NCBI GenBank assembly: GCA_004154925.1
Contig: QJNS01000066.1
Span: 124,001 to 188,000, forward strand
Source: Monosporascus cannonballus
Lineage: Eukaryota > Ascomycota > Sordariomycetes > Xylariales
Direction of reading: 5' to 3'
DNA length: 64,000 nt
The notes below the pieces were generated by a model, which searched no databases, had not been told where the DNA came from, and was given only the letters and a program-made list of their open reading frames with translations. Positions 25,481 through 40,328 of this stretch are shown in pieces (the first letter of the stretch is position 1; the number at the start of each line of letters is the position of its first letter). The translations under genes were made by a program, and so were the position numbers.

Positions 25481-28400
25481 GTTTTTACGATTATGTTTAA
25501 TATTTAGTTCATAAATATAATTCTATCGAATTTCGGATTCGTATATTAGATACAATTATAATGACTTTCTATATTATTTTACTTTAAACATTACTTATTA
25601 ATATTAAAGTCGAAAATTACGAATTAAGGTTTTTAATTAAACGGATATATAACTTTACTGTAAAAATCCAAAATGCAAAAATAGCTTCTTATATTCATAG
25701 ATGTCTTATGTAGAAATATAATTCAAATTATTAGGAAAAATGTTTATAATATATTCGATTATAGAAATAATATTACCGGATATTCTGTTAGTAAAGAAAT
25801 TCAAAAAATATAAAGAAACAAAAGAAATTTCTGGGCAATATTATTTGTGTTTTATTTGGTTTTTATATGTTACGTTTGAAAGAAACTCTATTACGCCCGA
25901 AAGAGATTAAATAGATTAACTCGTTAAGTTCATCTTTGTTTCGAGTAAACCTCGGCAAGTTCAACATTTTTGTTAATCTTTAGAATATTTTGAAAATTAA
26001 AATAAGTTATTCCTTGCGCTTTTTAAAAAGTAAAACAAATCGAAAAAATATATAATGAACTAATTTTTACATAAATAATTATTTACCTAATTTCGCTTCT
26101 TAGTTATTAATTTAATATTTGGATTAAAAATAACGTTTTTTAATTAAGCAAAAGGTCCTGTTATACATTTAATAAAGAGATTTTTAAAGTATTTTTCATC
26201 TTCTTATTATGTGCAAATTAAAATCTTATTTCGGATATTACTTATATCTCTAAGTAAATATATCAGAGATTCGTTATATTTCAATAGTTTTTTAATTACT
26301 AACCGCCAAATAATTTATCGTTTAATTATGATATAATTTGTTAAAACCTTATATAACTGATAATATGGTACGATATTTGAAAAGAGTAACAATATATTCG
26401 ATTTTCAATATTAATTAGCAAAACATTAATATTTTATTAGGATAATATAACTTTTGCTGAAAAAGCAGATAGATGAATCAATAATATAATATTAATAATC
26501 ACCTATTTTTGAAAGAGTGTTTTAATGATACGTTAGTCTTATAAAAGATATTACTAAAGTTTAAAAATCGAGAGTTAAAAAGGCTAAAAAGAGAAAAGAT
26601 ATAAAACTAAATAAAAAGACAATAGAAAAACGAACCTTTAACTAAAAGCTGTATATTTTAGTAATTAGAATCTAGCGTTTATAATAACACTAAATACGTT
26701 TATTAATAAAAGGCTTTAACCTTATTATTAGTCGGCGCAAAATCATTTTCTAAATATACCGTTTTATATTTTAATCAGCGTAGATACCTGAACATTTAAA
26801 ACAATAAATTAATTCCCTTTTAATCTTATAATAGATAGATAGACGTAAAGAAATTTTTAAAAAGTAGTGGCTATTTTGTAATTATTTGTAAGAAAAGTCT
26901 TTACATAGTTTAAACTTATTATAAAAAATATTTATAATATTGCTTTAATTATGCTTCAAATGTAATTAATTATATTTTTACTAAATCCTGGTATTTATTG
27001 AAAAGAAAATATGAATATTATTCGAAAACATAGTTGGAAAATAATATGCAGTTAAATAATTCTACTTTTTTTGTTAAACTAATTTCTTGTCCAAATATAT
27101 AATCGCATTTAATCGTCTAATAGCAACTTTAAACCTGTTAAAAACGCGTTATTTGATTTTTACTACGACATACTAACGTGTTAAGTTAAGAACAAATTAT
27201 ATATAAAATTAAAAATTTATTTTCAATAAAATATAATGATAAAGTTATATTTATCGACTGACGTACATTTAATCGATAGGTGAAGAAAGAAAAGGCTAGT
27301 AAACGAAATAACGATAAATATTTTAATAACCGAATTAAAAGAAATAAAACAAATTTTAGAAAAACTTAAATGCTGTTTCGAAAAATTCCAAAAAGAGTTC
27401 AAAATAAAATATTTTAATTAGAGCAAAAAGAAACGACATTTTAAGGAAGAATGTTATTTTTTTGCCAAAAAAGACTTTAAAACACGAGAATTTCTAAATT
27501 TTAAAAAGATTGTTAAAAAGACTCAATAAAATTGCAAGAGTAATATGAAAGAGAAAAAATAAATAAAAATATAAAAGAAGAAAAAATATTAATGCGATCT
27601 CTTAATTCAAATTTATTATTATTACGGTTATCTAGATCCACAATGGTATATGAAAATACAAAAATTATTTCATATACTAGGATTTGAATATTAAAGCTTA
27701 CAAATATTATCTAAGATGCACGGCTTTGAAAATAATTATAAAGTTCAAAGATTTTTATTATTTCTATATATATATATGTAGAATATATAACAAATACGGT
27801 TAATTTCAGCCGAATTATAATAATTATAAACAGTTATCGAATAAGTTTCTTGAATTTTCGAAATATATTTTATATTTACAAAGCTTTTAATAAACTTTTG
27901 CGATTTATTATATATTTCGAGAAATTTGGACAATAAGTCCTCAATACATATCCGCGTTAATGAAAATGACGATTTTTATCTCAAATAAAACAATAAATCG
28001 CTTATAGAGCCAATTAATAATACAAATATATAAAGGTTTTTCAACAGCTAAAATACTTGAGATTTTATTACTTATATCACGAATTAAAACGGAATTAAAA
28101 AGCTATAACGTGAGGATATTTATGTTATTTCTTAATACGTTATATTTAATACAGATTCTTAAAAATAGAAATAGGTTTTTCGAAAACTTATGCTTTTAAC
28201 TTTATATCTTTAAAAACATAAAATTAAGAATCGTATTAAAAAAGCAGTATTTTCAAATATTAGTTAAATTAAAAAATAGTACAATTTTATAGATAATTAT
28301 TGTACCAAATATATAACTAAAACGACTTAAAAATAAAAACATTTTTCCGTAAACAAATTACATTAATTAAAAAACGCTAAAAGACTTCGAAATAAAGGCA

Positions 28401-31400
28401 TTACAAACTTATTAATGCAAGACTTTAGAAAAAACTGAAACGAAACTTAATTAAATTCAAATTGTTTTCAGTTTAAAAGCGAAACCTTCGAAGCTATATT
28501 TAATTTCAGAGAAAACATAATGTTTTAAATAATAATAAGGAAATATTGATATTTTCAGAAATCTAAATTAAGGTTTTATATGTTCTTTATAATATAGGGC
28601 ATTTTATTTAAACACGAAATAGATAAATGCGACGAGAGATTAAAAAGTGTGCAATTAAAATTTAAAGATATTAAATGTAACTTTTATTAAACATAATAGA
28701 TATTTTAAGATACAATATTATTTTAGAAATACTTTAGTGTCACTTCAATAACCTACGAATTAATTGGGAAAATTAGCGCTTTTTTCAAGGATAACAAAAT
28801 AATACTTAAATATATTATCGCAAACTCAGCTATATAATTTACAAAGTACAGATTGCGGATTAAAATTTTATATTATGTTTAAAGTATTTCAAATTTTAAA
28901 AAACCATTTGAAAATAAAGGGAATTATATATTACCACTACTTAAATAATATGACAATTGAATATATATTTAAAAAAGACAGTATCTCAAATTCTAAAAAC
29001 AAAATTATATGAATTCTAAAAACTTGAAAGCTTTATAAACAATATATAACTAGATTTAAAAAGAAGCTATATTTAATCTTTTAAATATTTAGCGGTTTAT
29101 TTAAGTCTTTTAGTATTGAAATTTCAAAATACTAAACAAAAGATTAATTAAAATAAAAATCTCGTTTACTAACATGTCATTAATTACTAATGATTAAATA
29201 ATATTAATATCGAAAATGCTTATTTTTTAGTATTTATAAATATATTTAAGGAAAACTTCATTGACGAAAAATAATTTACCGTATTGAATTTCCGAAGCCA
29301 TTAATATTATATTAAAAAAATTAAATAAACAATGTAAAAAATTACGTTTAAAACAATGAATAAATAATAGAAATGTCGAAATATATCTATAAACCTTATT
29401 AACGTACAGGCAGACATATAACGTTTAACTATTATATTTTAAGAAATAATACCACGAATTTTATATTTGTATATTTTAACGACATATTTCTTTATTCTAA
29501 AAACATTGAAACAACATAAAAAATAAATCGTTTAAGCACTTCATATTTTGAACGATATAAGTATCCGAATTAACATAGCAAAAAATATATAATATATCTA
29601 AAAACTAAATTTTCTAATATTAGTTTTTATTATCAAACAAATTTAAATTCAAAACATTACGTGAGAAGTAATTAATAATTGGCTTATTTTTAAAAAATGA
29701 ACGTTGCGGATATCCGATATTTTCTAGAATGTATCAGTTATAAACGTAACTCATTACAGGTTTATAGACAAATAGTAAAGTTAGTAACGAAATTTATTAA
29801 TAAATCAATATATTAAAAAAGGCTCGAATATATAAAGTATCTCCAACGCGCTGTTTAGTAATTTAAGAACGAAATTATTAAAGTACTAATAAGAAGATCA
29901 TTTAATACCGATAAAGAAATTGTTTAAAAATCGCCGTCTTAGATTATGCTTTAGCTGTTATATTAAAACAGTTGAAAATATTAGAAAATAGTTTTTAATA
30001 ATATAATATTTTAAAGCGTTAGGAAATACAAAATGTAAATATTTAATTTACGATACCAAATTTTTAATAATTATTAATACTTTTAAGAAAGAAGAAACAA
30101 TTTTAACGTAATGAAAAATTCTTTAATATTTACATTACTTATAAAGGTTTTATCCGATTTAAAAACAATATATAACCTAAATAAAGGATACGAAATATAA
30201 ATGCTTTTTCGGTTAAAACATAATTTCAAAATATATTATATTAAATGGAAAGAAAATATCTTAGCTGATATTTTTAAGTATAAATGAAATTATATTTCTA
30301 AAGCTTCTAAAGAATACCTGGAAATCTTATAATATAATAAAAACGGTATTGTATAGCTGTATAAAATATTGAAAAAGTTAACATTAGAACTATTTATGCG
30401 GTTTCGAAATCCTTATAACACGAAAAAAAAGAAGTTTAACATGTAAAAGGACAATCAAAAAAGTGATTATTATACTATAACACCATTTACATTTTCAATG
30501 ATTGATAAATATAGTTTACAGTGGAATTCCATCAAGACCTATTATATAATTATTCAAAAATCTTAACTTTACTAAAGGCTTGCAAAGAAATATAATTTTC
30601 TAAAATTACGAAACGTAAGCTAATATATATTTAAGAATTTTAATATTTGTAATAATTTAACAGTAACCTGTTATAATCTCAAAAACTTGTTGTTATTAAC
30701 GAAAATTCTTAACAAATTACAAAATATCTTAATTTAATACTTTATTATTAATTTATATTCATCTAAAACTCGCATTGCTCAAATTAAATACGATGAAACA
30801 TGGGTAATTATCAACAAACAAATTAAGTATAGGTTTTGTTCACTTTAAAATGAAAAATAGTAGCAAAATAATTACTTTTCATTGGTGTCAAAAATTACTT
30901 TAATATAAATAGAATATCAAACTAGATTAGTCTCGACAAACATACTCTTTTTACGTTTAAATTTAACGGTAATCTTTTTAAACAAATTAATGATAAATTT
31001 AACTGTTAATAGTATATTATTATTAAATAAACAGATAAACGGCATCATTAAATTAAAGAAAAATATAACAATTTAAAGAATATATTAATTATATATAAAA
31101 TGACAAAGTAAAATAGTTGTTACCAGTATACATCGTTCATAATATATAGATTAACGGAAGTATAAATATATTTTTATGTACGGCGATATATAAACGTTAT
31201 TCGAAAAATTAAAACCAAATTTTTAAAAATATTATTATTGTACTAAAAGCAAAAAGATTAGTAACAAAAATCGAAATTGAAAAAATTCGTTTTTAAATTA
31301 CGTTGCTATTTCTTTTTAATAAGCAATAACTTAATACTATAATAAAAAATAAAAAGTCGACTATGTCGAAAAAAGAAGTGTACTTATAACGCTAAAAACA

Positions 31401-32508
31401 ACAAGTAATATTAAACATCTTATAAAATAAAACTTAAAAACCTAAAAGCAAACTTGATTTTAAAAATATAGCCTTTTTAAAATTAATAAAGCAATTTCCG
31501 AAACCAACTATCAACTATCCTTTTCTGAAACCACAAACATACCTCTATATTTCTTTGTATAAATCAGCACTTAAGAGCAACTTTTTAAAAACAAATTTAA
31601 AATTGAAAAGAAAAACCGATAACAGAAAATACAAAATTGAAAAAGAAGTGGATTTTAAAACAATTAATAAAAAAATTAACACTTAATCAGATCAAAGGAT
31701 TACTTATCAAAAAATATATAAAAACTAATTATACATTTAACTAATACGATAAATCTAATTAAGACATTGTACCGCCAAAATCTCGACCGACCGTTTTTAA
31801 CGCAATTAAGATTATAAGCAGTAATAATTTCCTCCCTAAATCAAATATTAAGTCGTTTTATTTATAAAAGATAAATATTTCTATTAATGTATCTAATCTT
31901 AAAACGAATTATATTTCCTTTTTTGGTGCTTTTTATATGTCCAGTTTTTTCTTTTTTTAATTCGACCGGTTTTAAAAATCTCTTTAAATAAACGATATTT
32001 GTTGTTTTTTTAAAAATATAACGATTCGGATTGGCGGTCCAAAGAACAATATAGTTAAATACCTTTTAAAGCTATTAAATCGTCAACTTTTTTTATAATT
32101 AATCCTTTATTTTTCGGCTTAGATATTGTTTTTTAAAAAAAAACGAAAAAGAAATATGGTTTTTATTAAAAAAGTAATTTATTCGATAAATAATATTAAC
32201 AATTTCTGCGATCTTTTAACATTTTACAAAAAAAGCTTTCTTTTAAAATAACTCGAATACGGTATAATTTCGAACCTAAATTAAAACATTAACTTAATAA
32301 ATTCGTAACGATTTTTACAAAAAAAAAATTTAATGCCTTTTTTAAATTTATTCAATATAATTTATATAAGGATAAACAAATAAAAAAATTGGCATATTAA
32401 TCTTTACTATAAAGATCGTTAAAAAATAATATTACATGAAAAAAGAATTGTATTAAACTCGAAAAAGGCCAGAGAAACTAACTAGTTATATTTTATTTCG
32501 ATCCAAAT
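25481..32508 (+). mobile_element. AT-rich block with a plus-strand Ty3/gypsy remnant
   Basis: LTR ends were not found. Plus-strand translation shows a gag zinc-knuckle-like segment at about 27446-27495 (EECYFFAKKDFKTREF, close to CX2CGKKGHKARxC with two Cys and the His replaced). It also shows integrase C-terminal sequence at about 31010-31560 (ISPFF- and LPK-type segments) and a chromodomain-like tail at about 31650-31760. The order gag, integrase, chromodomain on one strand supports a chromovirus-type gypsy from about 27.3 to 31.8 kb. The parts 25481-27250 and 31780-32508 were not classified. Confidence 0.55.
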
Positions 32509-32696
32509 TGTAAAAGGCTTCACCTAAGCGGTCTGCAATCAATTGCCAATGAAAATTCATTTTTTAGCAAGAGAGAAAAGAAAAGGAAAATGAAAATACA
32601 GTTATATATGTTCGCATATAAGGCGCTACGCTAATGCTACTTAGTACCGGCGTTTATCCGGTGCTTTATAATAAGGCTTTATACAGCCCTATTATA
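32509..32696 (-). repeat. 3' LTR, second gypsy family
   Basis: 188 bp, plus-strand start TGTAAAAGGCTTCAC. It contains the short inverted repeat ACCGG ... CCGGT and aligns to 39241-39427 and 62631-62818. Confidence 0.88.
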
Positions 32697-33017
32697 TTAC
32701 CTCGTATTTTTCCTAAAAGGAGTTAGCTTATTATAGGATCAATAATTACGTTAATCCTTAGCTTTTAATTAATTCGAAATTTGAAAATTTATTAATTTTC
32801 GAATTAGGTTTAACTTAAGTAATTAATTATTGATTAATTATACATTAAATAGGCCCATATATAAAAACGCGTTTACGTTTTTACGTATTTTAATTTTTTT
32901 TCCCATAATAATAATTCCATTCCGTAAATTAAATTTTATTAATATTTATTATAATACTTTTATACGCTATTCCGCAACGGCTTAAAAACTAATTAATATG
33001 TTATAACGCCGCGAAAA

Positions 33018-33203
33018 TACCCCGCAAAAAGGAAGTTTTTACGTTTTCGGGCTCTTTTAATAAATCGGAATCTGCTAAAACTTTTTGTATATTACGTATA
33101 TACGTCGTCTTAAATAAATATCTTACCCGTATTCGCAATATACTTAATTATACCTCTATAATTCGTTTTACTAAAAGCCTAAACGCGTTTTATTTAAATT
33201 AAC
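33018..33203 (+). other. short open frame conserved with the 63130 copy, opposite to pol
   Basis: A plus-strand frame of 61 codons reading PRKKEVFTFSGSFNKSES near its start. It is collinear with the open frame at 63130-63315 in the other copy of this element and stops at the equivalent codon. The ATG of the other copy is ATA here. It lies near the 3' LTR and antisense to the readable pol domains. The minus strand over the same bases also reads semi-conserved, so either frame could be the real one. No family was recognised. Confidence 0.3.
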
Positions 33204-36200
33204 GAAATATATATTTAATTATATATTATTTATTTATTATTTTTAAAATATTTATTATTATAAGGAAATAAACAGTCCATTATTAAGTTTAGGTTAGTTA
33301 TAATTATAAATATCCCGACCTAATTATTTCTTTTATTTTTGCTAATATATTTTTTTAATATAAATCCCGCATAATTTGCAAATATTCCCGAATTTCGTTA
33401 AACGGTTAACGCATTTTACGAAATTGCTTTTAGTTACGATTACCGAAACCCTAATAAATTCACTTTTTTTACGTATTTCTTATATTGCTTTTTCGCCGTT
33501 AACCTTAGCTTAACGGCTATCCGTACTTAAAAAAAGGCAAATATTAAAGTTTTACGTTCGCGGTTTAAATTTTCGTACGTCGTTCGTTCCGAAATAAATT
33601 TACGCCTTTAATTCCTAATTTATATATTGCTTATATATAAGTTAAACTGCCGTTTTTTCCGTTTTACGTAATAAAAAACGTATTAAGTATAAAAATAATA
33701 TATCCGGTTATATAAATTTTTTTGCGATATTTTCGCCCGTTTTTTGCGCCGTTTATTAATTTATGTTATAAATTAAATTAATAAACGTTAATAATTATAC
33801 TATTAACATTTTCGACAATTTCGTAATTATAATTTAAGCAGTTAAAAAAAGGTTCCGGTTTTACCGGAATTTAATATAAATAAAACCAAATAATCGCGCA
33901 TATTATGTACGTCATTTCGGTATAACGTTAACATTATAAATTCGTAAAATAAATCCTTAAATTTAAAAGTTTTCAAAAATAATTAAATAATTTTGTAACC
34001 GGCATATTATATTTGTAATTTCTAATTTCTTCTTAATATGCTTTATTCGTAAATAACGGGAATATTATTTTACCGTTTATTTATAAATTATATAAGATTT
34101 TTTTAAACGGTTTTCCCAAATATCCTATATTATTTATGCGCCGTCCGGCCGGTATTTTTAAATAAAAGTTTTATTCGTTCGTTTTCGAGTGGTACGTTAA
34201 ATTTGGGGTCCGTTATTAATAGCTATATTGGTATATTTTTTTAGAATTACTATAAAACTGCCGTATTTGCAAATCTTTCGAATAATTCCTAAATTTGTTT
34301 TGCGTAATTTAATTACTTTATCTCAATTTACCGTATAAAACCTTTTTTTATTTTTTTGGTTCGGATTTAAAAAATATTTTCGATTTTAAATTCCGGTTTG
34401 TTATTTGTTTTAAGAATAATAAAACAAAGTTACGTATTTACGTTAATTTGAAACGGTAAAAGATTATTATTTCCGTATTTTAATAAATTAATACAAAAAT
34501 AGTTATAAATGTTTTTAAATATATTTAATTTAATAACGTAAATATTAAATATTTTGATTATTTAATATTTAATTTAGAAATATTTTAACTTTTTCGACCG
34601 TTAAAAAATGGAGACATTATTTAAGAATAATTAAATTTTATTATTAATTTCGTATTTTTCGGCGGAAAAACGATATTTATTTATTATTTTCTCCTAGGTT
34701 TACTAAGCCGCCGTTATTACGGCTTAAGCAAATTCCGTATTTTTTCGTAATTTTTTAACGAAACTTTCCGTTTTTATACGTAAACTTTTCTTAGTTGCCG
34801 AATTACTTTTTATTTAAGCAATTGGATTAATATAATATTCGTAAAATAAAAAAGTTTAATTTTATCGAAATCGTATTTCGATTATTAATTTTAAATATCG
34901 TTTTCGGAAAAAGAATTTTTTATTTTTATTGTAAATATATTACGAAAATTAATAAATCAATTAATATTTTCTAATCAACCTTTTCTATAATATTATCGGT
35001 TTTTAGGCGGTATATGGTAAAAAAACGTTATTTTATCTTTATTAATTTGCAAAATTTAGTTCAGAATTCTTTTACTTAATTAATTCCCTTATTATTTATA
35101 ATAATTTTAAGAAAAACATAAAATCTTTACTATATTTTTACGAAAACCTCCGTATATATTTTGGCGTTTATTATACGTATTACTCTTAGGATTATTATTT
35201 TAAATAATTAATTTATTATAATTATTAAAACAATATAAATCCTATTTCAAAACGGTTAATAAAAAATTTATAAAATTAATCGATAACTTGCTATAAAATC
35301 GTTCGAGAATCGGAAATATCTTTAATAATTTTTTTTTTATTTTTTTATACCTTTTTATGTTCCTATACGTCGAAATTCCTGTCAAATTACTTTATTATAC
35401 GATATATATCCGGCTAAAAAAAGTTTTCGAAAATACCGTTATTATAACTTTTTTGCCTAAGTCGCCTACAATATAGGAATCGTAAATATTCTGTATTAAG
35501 GTTATTTTAAACGGTTCCTAATTTGGGATTTAAAGGTATTTGTAAAATTAAAAAAAGCCTTTAACGTTTAAAGTATATTCCGTAATCAATATTAATAACT
35601 TTATTTTCGTAAAAAAGTTAAGTTTTTTAATAATATCCTACATAATATAATTATAATTTTTATTATGTTTTAACGTTATATTCCAAAACTTTTAAAAACT
35701 TTCTTAATATTAAAATATTTAAGTTTTTCGAAATAAGCCTTTATTTTTAATGTTAATATTATTAACCGTCATCGTATTTTTAGCGTATTTTTAGCGTTTC
35801 GTAAATAATATAAGTAATTTTTATTTTTTATTAACTGGAAATTTTGTACGGTTTTCCGGTTATCGTTTTTCCGTATAAGTATATTTTATTCCTTACGTGA
35901 AAATATATTGGCCTTAATATTTAAACGGCCGTAACGAAATTCGAAATAAAAATTAAAATAAGATAATTCTTTAATCATTTTACTTAATATTACTGAATTT
36001 TTTAATAATTATAAAATATTTTAAATTTTTGTAATTAGTAACAATTTTAAATAAAGTTATTATATTACGTAATTTGATATTTTACGTTTTTAAATAATTT
36101 AGTATCGTTAAAACTATTCTGCCATATACCCCACAACCAACCCCAATTAGGTTTAATTTCGTAAAATAATAAACCACTAGACGTAATATTTTTAATTTAT

Positions 36201-36891
36201 AAACTTAAGATAAATAATTTCCTTATATTACCCTTAAATAATTTACTTTTAATATTTTAAGTTTTTCGGAATTTTATTACGTTAAAATTGATTTTGTTAT
36301 AAAGGTATTTTTAAAACGTTCGAACTTTATTTTGGTTCTCCCTTAACAGAATAAGGTGTTTTTTTCCGAATTAAAGTTATTAGCAGTACCGATATGTCCG
36401 CATAATAAGCTATAAAGTTCCGGTAAAAATTTGCAAATCCTAGGAAATTTCGGATTTCTTTAAATGTTTTAAAAGCTTTTTATTTTTTAATCGTATATAA
36501 TTTCTTAAGGTATATTCGTATTCCCTTTTCGGTATCTATGATAAATCCAAGATATTTTATCGTTTTTACGGCGAATTCATATTTGGAAATATTTAGATTT
36601 ATATTCGTTTTTCTTAAATAGCTTAAAATCTTTTTTACCTTATATATATGATTTTTCTTAAATCCGAAGAAAAAATAAAGAGATTATTTATATACGTTAA
36701 ATGAAAAACGTTAAAATATTTTTTAGCATTCCGTTAACGTATTATTAAAAGGTTACAGAAACCCCGTACAAGCCGAACGGTAATATTAATTATTCGTATA
36801 AGCCGAAACGCGTTTGAAATACCGTTTTTTATATATTTCCTTTTTTAATTTTAATTTTATAAAATATTATTCGGACGTTTACTTTCGTAAA

Positions 36892-37110
36892 TTATTTGGC
36901 GTAAAAAAGTAACTTTAAGGTTTCCGAAATAAAAGATAAAAAATAACGGTTTTTTTTAATTATTATATTTAACGCCCGATAATCGTAATAAAAACGCACT
37001 TTTCTTCCGAGCTTCTTTATAAATAAAACCGGAGCCATTACGGGCAAATTACTTACGCAAATATACTTTTTATTCAAAAATTTCGTTATAGTTTTTTTTA
37101 AAGTTCGCAA
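36892..37110 (-). pseudogene. reverse transcriptase N-terminal fragment of gypsy pol
   Basis: A 72-codon open stretch containing NLPVMAPVLFIKKLGRKVRF, then YYDYRALNIIIKKNRY and ISETLKLL. This is the classic Ty3/gypsy RT opening block (family: SPAGAPVLFVKKKDGxLRxCVDYRxLNxITIKNRYPLPLISE). It is a fragment only; upstream and downstream frames are broken by stops. It shows the element's coding strand. Confidence 0.88.
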
Positions 37111-39240
37111 TTTATTTTTAATTATATTATATAAAGGTTTTTATAATATTGGCATTTTCTTTCTTATTTCGTTTTTACGTAGCAAAACTATATAATCTAT
37201 TTCGAAGCGGGATAGGGATAAAGCGTTACCTAATTTTTTGTCGAATAATTTCCGAAACGCTTTTAATTTAAACGAAAAGTTTTCGTTAATTTCTATTTTT
37301 TCTTAGGCATTAATACCTTGTTAATATTGGCTAAAATAATTAAAAACAGTTAAATTTCTTATTTAATCCTTTTAATTCTTTTTATTTTCCAAAATTCCGC
37401 CCCGAAAATAATAACTAAAATTCTTTTTGCCTTACGAACTATTCGTACGTTATTTTTTTAGGCCTTATATTCTTTTCGTAAACCCTTATACGACTTATTA
37501 CGCTTCTTATTAAAAAATGCTTTTACGTTATAAATATAATATTGTAACATTTTATTTAAAGTTTTTCTAAAATTAAATGGTAATTAAGGTTATTCATAAT
37601 ATATGCAAATCTCTTAATTTTGAAATTGTCGATATTTATTTCTATGTATATTATTTTCTTAATTCTTTCTTTCGCCGTTATTAACTTTTTTCGAACCTTT
37701 TTTAATCCGCGTAATTTTATTAGAATACGCGATAACCGTAAACGTTTTACGAACGTTTTATTTTTTATAATAAAGTATTTATATTTTTAATTAATAAAGA
37801 TTTTTACAAATCTTTTAATTAATATATATATCGATAATAAATAAAATGCCATTTAGAATTTGCTTTACGATTTTTATTTCGGCTTAAATTACCGTTTGTT
37901 TTTAAATGCGCCGATATTTAAAAAATTATTTTTTTCTTTTTTCGCTTTTAAATTCCGACCTTTGGTTTTCGTACGTTCTTAATAAATTAATCCCTTTTTG
38001 CGGTTTTTTTGCTGGTAAAAACGAGCAGCGGTTCGCCTTATAGTTAAGACGCCCATAACGTAAATAAAGGCCTTTCGTTTTGCAGACGTTCCGGTTTTTT
38101 TTAAATTACTTATTACATATATTATTCCGGCGTTAAAGGTAAAATTTGGGGTCTTTATTTTTGTCGTTTTACTATTTAAATACCTGTTATATTTATATTA
38201 TCATTTAGATTATTTCCTCTTTCATTATTACCGCCCGATTAAATTATTGCAAAAGTTTTAGTTCTTTTTTGTTACGTTATTCCTTTAAGACGTCCGGCAA
38301 TTTCCATTACCTTACTAATCCATAAGTTATAATTTTTAAAAAGATTTATTAAAATTAAATTTTAAATAAGCTTTTAATTTAATATTCTCTTTAAAAATAT
38401 AAGTTTTGCTTTCGTTAATTAAAGAATCCTTTTTACGTTTATTAATATTTATTTAAATAAAAGATAAAAAAACGAAATTTTCGTATTATTGACTTACTTT
38501 AAACTTTAAAAATGTTTGGTTATCTTTTTTTCCTATATCAATCATTATATTGTTCCTATAATACCCAAAGAAAACCAACAAAATCCTAAATATTATTTAA
38601 GTTTCCGGTAATATAATAGGTAATAACCCTATATTATATGTTAATTTCGAACCTTTTATATATACCGTAAAATTATTTACGAATTCCTTTTACGAAAATA
38701 ATATTTATTTCGAATTTATAAGTTATAAATACGTATTATCCGGGAAATTCCTTTTTTATCCCGTTAAACATTTCCGGCCAAAATAACGGCTTCCGTTTAG
38801 CTCTTATTATTAATTCGGTTATTCCAACCGCTTTTACGAAATGGCTTAATTACGTTTCCGATCGTTGCTAAATTAAGAAAAAATCGGTATTTGTAAAAAC
38901 TGTTACGTTCCGAATTTATAACTAAATAATAAACTTTTACTAAATAATTAAGCCGTTTTTAAGTTCCTTCACCGTTTATATTAGTTTTTTATTTACCTTA
39001 TATTATGTTTTTATATATTTACCGAACTAGGTTACTTTTTTTTGCTTTTTTCGAACTGGTAACTTATGCGTTACTCCAGAGCCGTTATTAAGCTTATTAA
39101 GGTTTCCGTTATAACTCTAAATACGCTTTGTAACTTTAGGTTAATAAAAGCCTTTTATTAGGCCCCGTAAAAAACGTTCGAAAATCTTAATATTTAATTC
39201 CGAACGTTTTGCACTTTGTTAAATAATAAGCTAGGAAATA

Positions 39241-39427
39241 TATAAAAGGTTTTACTTAGGCGGTTTGCAATCAGTTATCAATAAGAATTAATTTTCTAGC
39301 TAAAAAGAAAAAAAGGAAAAATAAAAATACCGTTATGTATATTCGCATATAAAGCGCTACGTTAATGCTGCTTAGTACTAGCATTTATTCGGTGCTCTAT
39401 AATAGAGCTTCATACAGCCCCACCACA
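39241..39427 (-). repeat. 5' LTR, second gypsy family
   Basis: 187 bp. The plus-strand start TATAAAAGG is the TGTAAAAGG of the partner with G changed to A. It ends CCACCACA, followed by the CAAAC duplication. Confidence 0.88.
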
Positions 39428-39805
39428 CAAACAAACCTCGGTAAATCGAATATCTTTATTAATTTAAAAATAAATTATATTCACGTTAATATAACAAAAT
39501 ATAAAAAAAATAAATAAAATAACGGAGTAATATATTTCAGAAAATAATCACGTACAATGTTTATTTTCGTTATTAATTTTTTTAAATATAAGTTTTATAA
39601 ATAGCAACTAGCTAATTATACTATGATAACAATTTCTATAATAAAAATATCGAATTTTATATAATAATACTTAAATTAATATTTTGTTGCCGATAATTAA
39701 TATATTTATCGTTAAACCTAATCTTTTATTTAAATAAATATATTAAATAAAGTCCTTTTTAAAAATATACCTTATTTAATTTTACTTAATATATTTATAA
39801 TATTA
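39428..39805. other. AT-rich flank of the gene island
   Basis: RIP-like AT-rich sequence, no motif recognised. Composition switches sharply to normal at about 39806. Confidence 0.5.
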
Positions 39806-40328
39806 CAGTCGAGGTGAAAAGCGTGTGTTTTAGCAGGAAATTGGTGGGCGCATGGATCCAATTAAACCAGGAGTGTGTATGTGGTTCCCTGCGCTAGTTT
39901 AGGGGTACGTTGCATCAATAGAGTTACGACGGAAATGGATGCTACTGGTTGCACCCCCAGGTTATCTTGGTATGTACAACACCTATACAAACACGCACCA
40001 GGGCTGTCTTCGATATTGTAGCTCTTTATGGGCAGTGTGGGGCTATATGGTTACATTTAAGCCCCACCTACCAACGGTGGTATATATCGGCCCTTGGACC
40101 CGCAGTGACGTTATACCGCCGAGCTCGCCCTCAATCTTGAAACATGGAATCTTGTACTGAAACCATGAAGCTGCTTTCGAGGTTGTAATTGCCGAGTAGC
40201 TAACGACGGACTATTTCTGCAGGTGAATACACCTAATTCCGCCGATGCTATAATAGTAACGCGCTACCACGGCTAGTATAGCGACTCCTTTGCTTGGTTA
40301 TACTTAATAAGTCTGTAAACACAGCGGC
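39806..40328. other. upstream region of the phosphatase gene
   Basis: Normal-composition intergenic DNA between the AT block and the phosphatase start. Short overlapping open frames at 39939-40160 carry no domain signature. It presumably holds the promoter and 5' leader of the gene at 40329; no specific element was identified. Confidence 0.4.

Larger units (their letters stand above)
32509..39427 (-). mobile_element. complete Ty3/gypsy LTR element, second family, minus strand
   Basis: 6.92 kb with 188/187-bp LTRs of a family unrelated to those further left, flanked by CAAAT (32504-32508) and CAAAC (39428-39432), one C-to-T apart. Reverse transcriptase is readable on the minus strand at 36892-37110 and RNase H at about 35940-36070 (VTNYKNLKYFIIIKKFS, family: TDHKNLEYFxTxKxLS), so the 5' LTR is the right one. 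A further partial copy of the family starts at 62631. It is dead through RIP-type stops. Confidence 0.88.
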
